NCBI GenBank assembly: GCA_041164425.1
Contig: JBEAPO010000133.1
Span: forward strand, 1-36,197
DNA from: F1-20-MAGs119 sp041164425
GTDB taxonomy: Bacteria; Actinomycetota; Acidimicrobiia; Acidimicrobiales; Ilumatobacteraceae
Reading direction: 5' to 3'
DNA length: 36,197 nt
Shown: one piece after another, positions 7,440 through 14,334 of the stretch
How positions within the stretch are numbered: the first letter of the stretch is position 1
Layout: the number at the start of each line of letters is the position of its first letter
Notes under the pieces: model-generated
Told to the model about the DNA's origin: nothing
Seen by the model: the letters and a program-made list of their open reading frames with translations, nothing else
The model's database searches: none
Program-made: the position numbers and the translations under genes

Positions 7440-8198
7440 CTACGGCGAGACCGCCACCGGGCTTTCGATGTTTTCGGCGGCAACGACGGTGCCGCCCTTC
7501 GATGCGTAGGTGTTGCGGTACTCCTGGCCGGTCAGCTCGCGGATCTCGAACATGAGTTCATCGGTAATCTCGCGCAGAACCAAATGGTCAGCCTCGCGGT
7601 CGGCATACCGGACGACGTCGATGGGCTGACCGATGCGGATGGAGCAACGCATGTTGAATCGAGGAAAGTTGACCTTCGGAACCACTGCATCGGGCGGCTG
7701 GATTTCACGAGTGCCCGTGATGCCGACCGGAAAAATCGGACAACCGACCTTCAGTGCGAGACGTGCCGCACCCGTGCGACCTTTGTAGAGCATCCCGTCG
7801 CGGCTGCGTGTTCCTTCGGGGAAGATCCCGAAGAGTTCTCCCCTGCGCAACACGGATTCTGCTGCATCGAGAGCTGCGGCGCTCTTGTCGCCACCTGAAC
7901 GGTCGATCGGGATCATGCCCATCGCAGGGAAAAATCGACGTGTCTTCCAGGAATCGAGATATTCGGCTTTGCCTACGAAACTGATGTCACGCGGAACCAG
8001 CATCATGAGAAACGCGCTGTCGAGGAAACTGATGTGGTTCGGACAGAGAATCGCCGGACCCGTCGTGGGCAAGCGATCGAAGCCTTCGAGGTCGAAACGC
8101 CACAACGACTTGATCACGGGACGGACGACACGACGCACGCGACGCTGCAACACGCCTGCACCGCTGTATGCGGAATCCACGTCGACCGAGCCGTCCAT
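7440..8198 (-). CDS. plsC: 1-acyl-sn-glycerol-3-phosphate acyltransferase (PlsC family)
   Basis: The 252-residue membrane-associated protein has the PlsC catalytic motif as HISFLD (His55 to Asp60) and the glycerol-phosphate binding motif FPEGTRS (126-132). It acylates lysophosphatidic acid to phosphatidic acid, the precursor of CDP-diacylglycerol used by PgsA at 3724-4407. The family also includes acyltransferases of other lysolipids, so the substrate is inferred. It is separated from mshC by 96 AT-rich bases with a likely promoter and opens the run plsC-thrS-HIT. A TACTCT hexamer lies nine bases before the ATG. Confidence 0.86.
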   Translation of the reverse strand: MDGSVDVDSAYSGAGVLQRRVRRVVRPVIKSLWRFDLEGFDRLPTTGPAILCPNHISFLDSAFLMMLVPRDISFVGKAEYLDSWKTRRFFPAMGMIPIDRSGGDKSAAALDAAESVLRRGELFGIFPEGTRSRDGMLYKGRTGAARLALKVGCPIFPVGITGTREIQPPDAVVPKVNFPRFNMRCSIRIGQPIDVVRYADREADHLVLREITDELMFEIRELTGQEYRNTYASKGGTVVAAENIESPVAVSP

Positions 8199-8221
8199 AT
8201 GGGCGTCAGAGTAGGTGTCAT

Positions 8222-8251
8222 TCGGTAAAAACGACAGAGATTTCTTGTCAA
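8222..8251 (-). promoter_or_regulatory. Candidate plsC promoter (-35 TTGACA)
   Basis: On the minus strand a perfect TTGACA occupies 8251-8246. It is followed after 17-18 bases by TTACCG or TACCGA, a weak -10. A second -10-like hexamer, TACTCT, lies nearer the plsC start. Which one is used cannot be decided from sequence. Confidence 0.35.
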
Positions 8252-8256
8252 CGCTG

Positions 8257-8294
8257 TGTGAACGTTTTCGCAGAAATCCCCAACGATTTTCGCA
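8257..8294. repeat. Two direct repeats upstream of plsC, possible operator
   Basis: The motif AACGTTTTCGCA (8261-8272) recurs as AACGATTTTCGCA (8282-8294), with ends 22 bases apart, close to two helical turns. The first copy is part of an imperfect 16-base palindrome (8257-8272). Both lie just upstream of the TTGACA at 8246-8251, where an activator or repressor could bind. Confidence 0.35.
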
Positions 8295-9431
8295 CTAATT
8301 CAGTCGCACGCCAAGGAGCGCTGCGCCCGTGGTCACATCACGTCCGGCACTTGCCGCCTGGTCCAAGACGTCGAGCGCGGCGGGCGTGTCGAGGTCGTCG
8401 TCGAGGCAGGCCCGCACGTCATCCAACACGCCGTCGTCACCACGGCCGTGATTCAGCGCCGCTGATGCCTGCCAACCCTCCAGTCGCCCAGCAGCGGCGG
8501 GCATGATCCCCTCGTTCCATTCCCACTCGTTGCGGTAGTGGTGGGCAACGATCCCCAGCCGGATCACCCGCGGGTCCCACTCACGACGCAAGGCGTCGAC
8601 GAACACGAGGTTGCCGCGGCTCTTCGACATCTTGTGGCCGTCCATGAAGACCATCGCGACGTGCATCCAGTGACGCACGAACGGCTGGCCCGTCGCGGCT
8701 TCGGATTGGGCCCGCTCGCATTCATGGTGCGGGAAGATGAGGTCGGAACCACCGCCGTGCAGGTCGATGGTCGAGCCGAGTTCCCGCAGAGCAAGAGCCG
8801 AGCACTCGATGTGCCACCCGGGCCGCCCCGGGCCCCACATCGTGTCCCACGAGGGCTCGTCGCCGGTGCTGGTTTGCCACAACACGAAGTCGAGGGGATG
8901 TCGCTTGTTCGGGTCGTCGACGTTGCCGCCGCGCTCGCGGGCCAAGTCGACCATCTGCTCGTGCGAGTAGTGCGAGACCGTGCCGAAGTCGGGAAACTTC
9001 GCGACGTCAAAGTAGACGTTGCCGCCGGCTTGGTACGCAAAACCCCGATCGAGCACCATGCCGATGAAACCCCGAATGTCAGCTATCGCCGACGACGCGC
9101 GCGGCGTGCTGTGCATCGGCAACATCTCGAGCGCAGCCATGTCGGCCTCGAAGCGCGCTTCCTCACCCGCCGCAAGGTCGAGATAGTGAACGCCGAGTTC
9201 GCGCGCCTTCGTGAACAGCGGGTCATCGACGTCGGTGACGTTCCTCACGCACTTCACGTCGTGGCCGAGGTCGATCAGCCTACGTTGCAGAACGTCGTAA
9301 GCGACGAACGTTGCGGCATGCCCGAGGTGCGTAGCGTCGTACGGCGTTATTCCGCACGTGTACATGAGAACGGTCGGGCCGGGCTCGAACGGCACGACCG
9401 CCCTGCGGGCCGTGTCATACAGGCGCATCAC
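8295..9431 (-). CDS. mshC: Cysteine:glucosaminylinositol ligase of mycothiol synthesis
   Basis: MshC joins cysteine to GlcN-inositol using ATP, the third step of mycothiol synthesis. The 378-residue protein looks like a shortened cysteinyl-tRNA synthetase. It has a catalytic zinc Cys26 in MYTCGITPYDATHLGHA (the TPYDATHLGH form is characteristic of MshC rather than CysS), further zinc ligands in WHIECSAL (Cys210) and FPHHECERA, and a KMSKS loop (267-271). It lacks the C-terminal tRNA-binding region. Two starts compete: GTG 9431 and ATG 9428. A GGGAG Shine-Dalgarno lies about ten bases before the GTG. Either way the start overlaps the npdG stop, so the two are probably cotranslated. Presence of mshC argues for an actinobacterium. 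Confidence 0.92.
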   Translation of the reverse strand: MMRLYDTARRAVVPFEPGPTVLMYTCGITPYDATHLGHAATFVAYDVLQRRLIDLGHDVKCVRNVTDVDDPLFTKARELGVHYLDLAAGEEARFEADMAALEMLPMHSTPRASSAIADIRGFIGMVLDRGFAYQAGGNVYFDVAKFPDFGTVSHYSHEQMVDLARERGGNVDDPNKRHPLDFVLWQTSTGDEPSWDTMWGPGRPGWHIECSALALRELGSTIDLHGGGSDLIFPHHECERAQSEAATGQPFVRHWMHVAMVFMDGHKMSKSRGNLVFVDALRREWDPRVIRLGIVAHHYRNEWEWNEGIMPAAAGRLEGWQASAALNHGRGDDGVLDDVRACLDDDLDTPAALDVLDQAASAGRDVTTGAALLGVRLN

Positions 9432-10111
9432 TTGCGGGGGTCTCCCTTGATTCCGTTCAGGCGCGGAGCGACCCTTGTCTTATAGCGCATGTTCAACTGC
9501 AGGAGTACCGCGGTGAATGCCTCGATCGCCGTCGCATTCGACAATTCACCCGCATCGAGGGGCCGACAGCCCGGAATCTTCTCGACGATCTCGCTGACCA
9601 CAACGAGAGCGGCCTTGTCGTCGGAACAAATGAGAACGTCGCTGTCGATCGGGTCGCCGAGGTGGCCGAGTTCTTTGGCGGGGAGGTGGTGCAGCGCCGC
9701 GACGACTCGGCAACGGGGTACGGCCACCTGAACGTGCGCAGCGACGCTGCCGCGTGGCGGCACGAGAGGCTGGAACTCGTTTCCGACCCGCACGAGCGCG
9801 TTCGCCATGCTGATGACGACCTTGCCCGCGAGATCACCCTCGTGTTCTTTCGCGGTGGTCGCCGCGGAATCCCACGGCGTTGCCAGCACGATCACTTCAC
9901 ACGAAGCAGCGTCGTGATTTGTCCCTCCGCGCAGATCGAGCGAGAGTGCGGGCCATGCCTCGCGGATTTCACGGGCCTTTTCCTCGGCGCGCTCGGAAGA
10001 TCGCGATCCGATGATCACCGGGTAACCCACCGATGCGAGGCGCGCCGCAACGGCGGTACCGGCGGGACCCGTTCCGCCCAACACACCGATAGTCGTCGCT
10101 CCCCCGCTCAT
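9428..10111 (-). CDS. npdG: NADPH-dependent F420 reductase (F420:NADP oxidoreductase)
   Basis: A 227-residue Rossmann protein that exchanges hydride between NADP(H) and coenzyme F420. The N-terminal IGVLGGTGPAG nucleotide loop is followed by VIIGSRSSERA, whose Ser-Arg pair is the NADP phosphate-binding signature of this family. VIVLATPWDS and VAALHHLPAKEL correspond to the conserved strand and F420-site blocks. The frame continues upstream to 10264, but the extension lies in the fabI promoter region and has no homology character, so I use ATG 10111. An AATGCT hexamer six bases upstream is a degenerate match to the local leaderless pattern. The stop overlaps mshC, and the gene is divergent from fabI. 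Confidence 0.88.
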   Translation of the reverse strand: MSGGATTIGVLGGTGPAGTAVAARLASVGYPVIIGSRSSERAEEKAREIREAWPALSLDLRGGTNHDAASCEVIVLATPWDSAATTAKEHEGDLAGKVVISMANALVRVGNEFQPLVPPRGSVAAHVQVAVPRCRVVAALHHLPAKELGHLGDPIDSDVLICSDDKAALVVVSEIVEKIPGCRPLDAGELSNATAIEAFTAVLLQLNMRYKTRVAPRLNGIKGDPRK

Positions 10112-10132
10112 AAAACGAGCATTGCACAGACG

Positions 10133-10154
10133 CACCCCGATGGACACACCCCGA
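10133..10154. repeat. Direct repeat CACCCCGA x2 in the npdG-fabI divergent region
   Basis: CACCCCGA occurs at 10133-10140 and 10147-10154, a 14-base period, inside the 76-base region between the two divergent genes. It sits about 35-55 bases upstream of the proposed fabI transcription start. It may be a regulator site or chance. Confidence 0.25.
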
Positions 10155-10174
10155 CGAAGACGGCGGCTCTGCAC

Positions 10175-10180
10175 TACCGT
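10175..10180 (+). promoter_or_regulatory. Probable leaderless promoter -10 of fabI
   Basis: TACCGT, seven bases, then ATG at 10188. It matches the hexamer and near-identical spacing seen before other genes in the window, and it supports the choice of ATG 10188 over upstream ATGs. Confidence 0.5.
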
Positions 10181-10187
10181 CGGATGC

Positions 10188-10955
10188 ATGGGCATACTCG
10201 AGGGCAAACACATCGTGATCACCGGCGTTCTCACCGACGCGTCGTTGGCATTCGGGATCGCCAAACTCGCCCAGGAGGAAGGCGCCAGCGTCGTCCTTAC
10301 CGGCGCGGGACGCGGACTGTCGCTGACACAGCGAACCGCGCGAAAGCTTCCCCAGACCGCGCCGGTCTTCGAATTCGACGTGACGAACCCCGATCACGTC
10401 GCGTCAGTACGCAACGACGTTCAAGAACACTTCGGCAATGTCGACGGTGTGCTCCACGCGATCGGATTCGCCCCCGCGGCGTGCCTCGGCGACGACCTCA
10501 TGGCAGTCACATGGGAAGACGTCTCGGTTGCTCTGCACGTTTCCGCGTACTCGTTGAAGACGCTGGCGGACGCGTTCGTGCCGCTGATGCCAACCGGCGG
10601 CACGATCGTCGGCCTCGACTTCGACAACACGGTTGCATGGCCGGCGTACAACTGGATGGGGGTGGCGAAGTCGGCGTTTGAGTCGACCAACCGCTATCTC
10701 GCCCGCGAACTCGGTCCGAAGGGCATCCGCTGCAACCTCGTTGCTGCGGGCCCGATCCGGACGATGGCCGCGAAGTCGATACCCGGGTTCGCCAAATTCG
10801 AAGACGTCTGGGATGCGCGTTCCCCACTCGGGTGGGACGTCAACGACGGCAGTGCAGTGGCAAAGACTTGCGTTGCTTTGATGTCCGACTTCTTCCCGTC
10901 GACCACGGGCGAGATGATCCACGTCGACGGTGGCTACCACGCAACCGGCGCCTGA
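10188..10955 (+). CDS. fabI: Enoyl-[acyl-carrier-protein] reductase, InhA-like
   Basis: A 255-residue short-chain dehydrogenase of the FabI/InhA type, which reduces trans-2-enoyl-ACP with NADH in the last step of each fatty acid elongation cycle. Evidence includes the cofactor loop TGVLTDASLAFGIA with the enoyl-reductase spacing, catalytic Tyr154 and Lys161 in YNWMGVAK, and the following LVAAGPIRT block, nearly as in mycobacterial InhA. The residue matching InhA Ser94 (in HSIGF) is Ala91 here (HAIGF). The start at ATG 10188 is chosen because upstream codons are Arg-rich nonsense and a TACCGT hexamer lies seven bases before. It is divergent from npdG and followed after 21 bases by the DUF255 gene. 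Confidence 0.92.
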   Translation: MGILEGKHIVITGVLTDASLAFGIAKLAQEEGASVVLTGAGRGLSLTQRTARKLPQTAPVFEFDVTNPDHVASVRNDVQEHFGNVDGVLHAIGFAPAACLGDDLMAVTWEDVSVALHVSAYSLKTLADAFVPLMPTGGTIVGLDFDNTVAWPAYNWMGVAKSAFESTNRYLARELGPKGIRCNLVAAGPIRTMAAKSIPGFAKFEDVWDARSPLGWDVNDGSAVAKTCVALMSDFFPSTTGEMIHVDGGYHATGA

Positions 10956-10976
10956 CAGCAGGGGCACGGGTCCACG

Positions 10977-12965
10977 ATGAATCGACTCGCGAACGAAGTC
11001 TCGCCCTACCTGCGCCAACACCGCGACAATCCGGTCGACTGGTACGCATGGGGCGACGAGGCCTTCGCCGCAGCCCACGACCGCGGGGTGCCCATCTTGT
11101 TGTCCGTCGGCTACTCGGCCTGCCACTGGTGTCACGTCATGGCCCACGAATGTTTCGAGGATGTCGGTGTTGCAGAAGAGATGAATCGCCGTTTCGTCAA
11201 CGTGAAGGTCGACCGTGAGGAGCGTCCCGACGTCGACGCGGTGTACATGGAGGCGGTCCAGGCGCTAACCGGTCGCGGAGGCTGGCCGATGACGGTCTTC
11301 ATGACTCCCGATGGAAAGCCGTTTTACGGCGGCACCTACTTTCCGAAGCCCTCGTTCATGCAATTGATGGCGGCCATCACCGACGTGTGGGAAAACCGCC
11401 GCGACGATGTCGACACGAACGTGAACGCGTTGATGGACGCGCTGTCCCGCAGTGAGATCAGCTCGCCTGCGGCGACGGTGCCGGGGGCCGACCTACTCGA
11501 TCACGCGATCAGCGGCCTCGCCGCGAACTTCGACCGCGAATGGGGCGGTTTCGGCGCGGCGCCAAAATTTCCGTCGACGATGAACGTCGACTTGCTCCTG
11601 CGCAGTTGGGCCGTCAGTGGCAACATGTCGGCGCGCAACATCGCGGTCGACACTCTTGATGCGATGGCGGCCGGCGGAATGCACGACCACCTCGGCGGTG
11701 GCTTCGCGCGCTACTCGGTCGATCGGCAGTGGCTCGTCCCCCACTTCGAAAAGATGCTCTATGACCAGGCGTTGCTCGTGCGCGTGTATGCGCACGCGGC
11801 ACTGTCGACCCGTGAACCGCGGTTCGAACGTGTCGTGCGCTCCACGATCGACTACGTCCTCAGGGATCTCACCCACCCCGACGGCGGTTTCTACTCGGCC
11901 GAGGACGCAGATTCGGCCGACCTCGAAGGCCACCACCATGAGGGCTGGTTCTACACGTGGACACCCCGAGAGATCAGAATGATCCTGCCGTCGCACGAAG
12001 CCGACCTCATCACCCAATGGTTTGGTGTCACCGAGAGCGGAAACTTCGAGGGCCGCAACATCTTCACCCGTCACGAAGCGCGACACGACTACGTTCCACC
12101 CGCCGAACTCGAGTCCTCGATGCGCGCATTGTTCGAAGCCCGCAAGTCACGACCCCGACCGTTGCTTGACAACAAGGTCCTCACCGAGTGGAACGGTCTC
12201 ATGTTGTCGGCACTGGCCGAGGCGGCCCTGCTGTTCGACAACGACCAATGGCTTGCCGCGGCCGTCCGCAACGGCGAGTTCCTCGTGCGCGAACTGCGCG
12301 GGCCCGATGGACGTTGGCACCGCAGTTGGCACGAGGATGGGGTGCCGCGCGCTCGACATGCGGCACTCGCCGCCGATCTTGCAGCACTCATCGATGCTTT
12401 CACCCGGCTCGGCGAGGCATCGGGCCAGGGCCGCTGGACGCGGTTGGCCGTCGAAACCGCGGATCAACTGCTCGACAACCATTGGGACCCCGAACTCGGG
12501 GGTCTCTTCACGACGGCGAACGACGCAGAACGTCTCGTGGTGAGACAAAAGGATCTCCTGGACAACGCAACACCTTCGGCCAATTCACTCGCCGCCGTCG
12601 CCCTGTTGCGCCTCTCCGGACTGACGGGCGAGGCGCGGTTCGCGAACCACGCCGATCGGGTACTTCAATTGCTCGACCCCGTCATGCGCCGAGCGCCGAG
12701 CGCCGCAGGAAATGCGCTCGCGGCATTGCACACGAGGCTCGCAGGAACGAGCGAACTCGTCGTGCCGGGACCACTCGGAGACTTTGCGGCCGTGGTGCAC
12801 GGGTCGTGGCGACCGAACCTTGTGGTGGCGTGGGGCGAAGGCGACTTGTCACCGCTGTGGGAGGGCAGGACGACGGGGAATGCGTACCTATGCCGCGGAC
12901 AGGTGTGCATGACGCCGGCCAGCGATGCGGCCACGCTTGCAGTGCAACTCGACGCCGCCGAGTGA
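10977..12965 (+). CDS. Thioredoxin-domain protein of the YyaL/DUF255 (SSP411) family
   Basis: The 662-residue protein begins MNRLANEVSPYLRQH and has an N-terminal thioredoxin-like domain with CHWC (Cys49-Cys52), followed by GRGGWPMTVFMTPDGKPF. The remainder is an alpha/alpha-barrel like those of glycoside-modifying enzymes, with GGGFARYSVDRQWLVPHFEKM and LTEWNGLMLSALAEA as conserved blocks. The family is widespread but its reaction is not established; the CxxC suggests redox or metal chemistry. It follows fabI by 21 bases on the same strand and is probably cotranscribed, although nothing links the two functionally. It converges with the nitroreductase across 24 bases. Confidence 0.88.
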   Translation: MNRLANEVSPYLRQHRDNPVDWYAWGDEAFAAAHDRGVPILLSVGYSACHWCHVMAHECFEDVGVAEEMNRRFVNVKVDREERPDVDAVYMEAVQALTGRGGWPMTVFMTPDGKPFYGGTYFPKPSFMQLMAAITDVWENRRDDVDTNVNALMDALSRSEISSPAATVPGADLLDHAISGLAANFDREWGGFGAAPKFPSTMNVDLLLRSWAVSGNMSARNIAVDTLDAMAAGGMHDHLGGGFARYSVDRQWLVPHFEKMLYDQALLVRVYAHAALSTREPRFERVVRSTIDYVLRDLTHPDGGFYSAEDADSADLEGHHHEGWFYTWTPREIRMILPSHEADLITQWFGVTESGNFEGRNIFTRHEARHDYVPPAELESSMRALFEARKSRPRPLLDNKVLTEWNGLMLSALAEAALLFDNDQWLAAAVRNGEFLVRELRGPDGRWHRSWHEDGVPRARHAALAADLAALIDAFTRLGEASGQGRWTRLAVETADQLLDNHWDPELGGLFTTANDAERLVVRQKDLLDNATPSANSLAAVALLRLSGLTGEARFANHADRVLQLLDPVMRRAPSAAGNALAALHTRLAGTSELVVPGPLGDFAAVVHGSWRPNLVVAWGEGDLSPLWEGRTTGNAYLCRGQVCMTPASDAATLAVQLDAAE

Positions 12966-12989
12966 CGGCTCAACGGCGACGCCGCCATC

Positions 12990-13598
12990 TCACCAACGGT
13001 CGAGGTGGATGATCTCGGTGGGCCCACGGCGCGGCCGTGTGGCGCTCGCACCGCGACGCAAACGGGACGAGTTCACAGCCGGGTACCCCAAGGCGATTGC
13101 GCCGAGCAACTGCAGCGACCGCGGAACGCCGAAATGGGCACGAATCTCGTCTTCACGGTTGAACACCGCGAAAAACAACGCGCCCAAGCCGGCATCGTGC
13201 GCCGCGAGCAGAAACGTCATCGTCGCCATCGATGCATCGATCGTCCAGTATGGCGCGCCCCACTTGTCGGCTCCGCCACCGAGACCTGTGTGCACCTTGT
13301 CAGGTTCTGAATAGCGAGCGACGTATGCATCGGGATCGGCGAACGACAACGCAACGACGGGCGCCCGCAACAAGCCGGGCCAGGCAAAGCCCGCGCGCTT
13401 GTCAATGGGGAGCGACATGTTCCAGAACTCGTCACGCGCGGCGCCGCGCAACACGAGGAGCGACCAACCCTGGGTCTTGCCCGCACTCGGGGCACGCGAA
13501 GCGAGGTCGACGAGGTCGCTGAGAACGTCGTCGGCGATTTCGGCGGCATCGAAGTCCCGCGTCATACGCCGCGACTCGATGGCGCGACGCAGTTCCAT
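12990..13598 (-). CDS. Nitroreductase-family FMN protein
   Basis: A 202-residue protein of the nitroreductase superfamily. The N-terminal FMN phosphate-binding element is ESRRMTRDF, followed by ASRAPSAGKTQGWSLLV, the typical dimer-interface and flavin-binding block. Near residue 140, GLGALFFAVF and the FGVPRSLQLLGAIALGYP segment complete the fold. Members reduce nitroaromatics, quinones or act in cofactor metabolism; some actinobacterial members use F420 or act as dehydrogenases, so the substrate is not assigned. It follows the unrecognised gene at 13616-14275 by 17 bases, probably in one transcript. Confidence 0.82.
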   Translation of the reverse strand: MELRRAIESRRMTRDFDAAEIADDVLSDLVDLASRAPSAGKTQGWSLLVLRGAARDEFWNMSLPIDKRAGFAWPGLLRAPVVALSFADPDAYVARYSEPDKVHTGLGGGADKWGAPYWTIDASMATMTFLLAAHDAGLGALFFAVFNREDEIRAHFGVPRSLQLLGAIALGYPAVNSSRLRRGASATRPRRGPTEIIHLDRW

Positions 13599-13615
13599 GC
13601 CGTTTGGCGCGCGCG

Positions 13616-14275
13616 TCAGGCGCGCTTGCCGAGCTTGGCGAGGCTCTCTGTCATCGTCCAGCCATGGACGATGAGGACCCCTCCCTTGCTGGCGGGCACC
13701 TTGGCAAACATCTCTGCGATGGCCGCGTTCGTCTTGTCGGGCTTGGACGACTCGTGGTCGAGAAACCCCGACTGGCCCGCGGTCTTCACGATGAACGACT
13801 GCTCGTCGTAGTTAGCATCGACACCGAAGCGCTTCGCGAGACGGCGGCCCCAGGCGCGCTCTTCGCCGACGGCGCGGTGGCCGGGACGAGGAATCATCTC
13901 GGTGAGAGCCTTGAATGCCTCGAGGCCGTCGGCAGACGTGAAACGCGAGCCGACAACCACGTCTTCATCGGGAAAAGCCATGAGCGCCCGGTGGTAGGCC
14001 TCGGTCATGAGCCCCTTCAACACGGTGTCGCGCTTGGTCGTGCGCTTCACGCTCATGAGGCCGAGCAGCACACAGGGCGTGCCCCCTATCCGCTCGAGGG
14101 TCGAGAAACTGAAGCCCTGGATCTTGCCATTGACCCGGGCCGTGGTGTTGAGAACCCAGTCTTCCTTGGCTTTTGACAACAGGCCGATGTCGAAGTTCCC
14201 GCCCATCGACGCCATCTCGTCGAGGTCGGCGTCGGTTAGCGCTGACGAGTCGCGGGTCTCGACCTCTAGTGCCAT
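13616..14275 (-). CDS. Conserved-looking protein of unknown function
   Basis: I do not recognise this 219-residue protein. It is soluble, with no signal or membrane segment. The segment from about 40 to 100 (NTTARVNGKIQGF, then GGTPCVLLGLMSVKRTTKR, then a helix) resembles the strand-strand-helix core of GNAT acetyltransferases, but the acetyl-CoA loop is not clear, so this is only a suggestion. An ERAWGRRLAKRFG helix lies near 140-152. It is downstream of dnaE after 59 bases and upstream of the nitroreductase. A GGAG lies close before the ATG, and the hexamer GAATAT sits six bases upstream of it, a partial match to the leaderless pattern. Confidence 0.7.
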   Translation of the reverse strand: MALEVETRDSSALTDADLDEMASMGGNFDIGLLSKAKEDWVLNTTARVNGKIQGFSFSTLERIGGTPCVLLGLMSVKRTTKRDTVLKGLMTEAYHRALMAFPDEDVVVGSRFTSADGLEAFKALTEMIPRPGHRAVGEERAWGRRLAKRFGVDANYDEQSFIVKTAGQSGFLDHESSKPDKTNAAIAEMFAKVPASKGGVLIVHGWTMTESLAKLGKRA

Positions 14276-14334
14276 GGCTCCATATTCTGCCAGCGAAAAG
14301 GCCGTCCCCCTACCCCACCCGTTCGAGTTGGGTC

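Noticed and set aside
10112..10264. Longer npdG reaching into fabI
   Set aside because: The extension covers the fabI promoter and start and has no resemblance to F420 reductases.
12966..12989. Terminator between the DUF255 gene and the nitroreductase
   Set aside because: Only a CGGCG/CGCCG pairing with a one-base loop is visible, which cannot form a sound hairpin.
14306..14320. G-rich runs on the minus strand (5, 4 and 3 G) as a quadruplex near the dnaE end
   Set aside because: Only three adequate runs within reach; the fourth would need a loop of about 18 bases.
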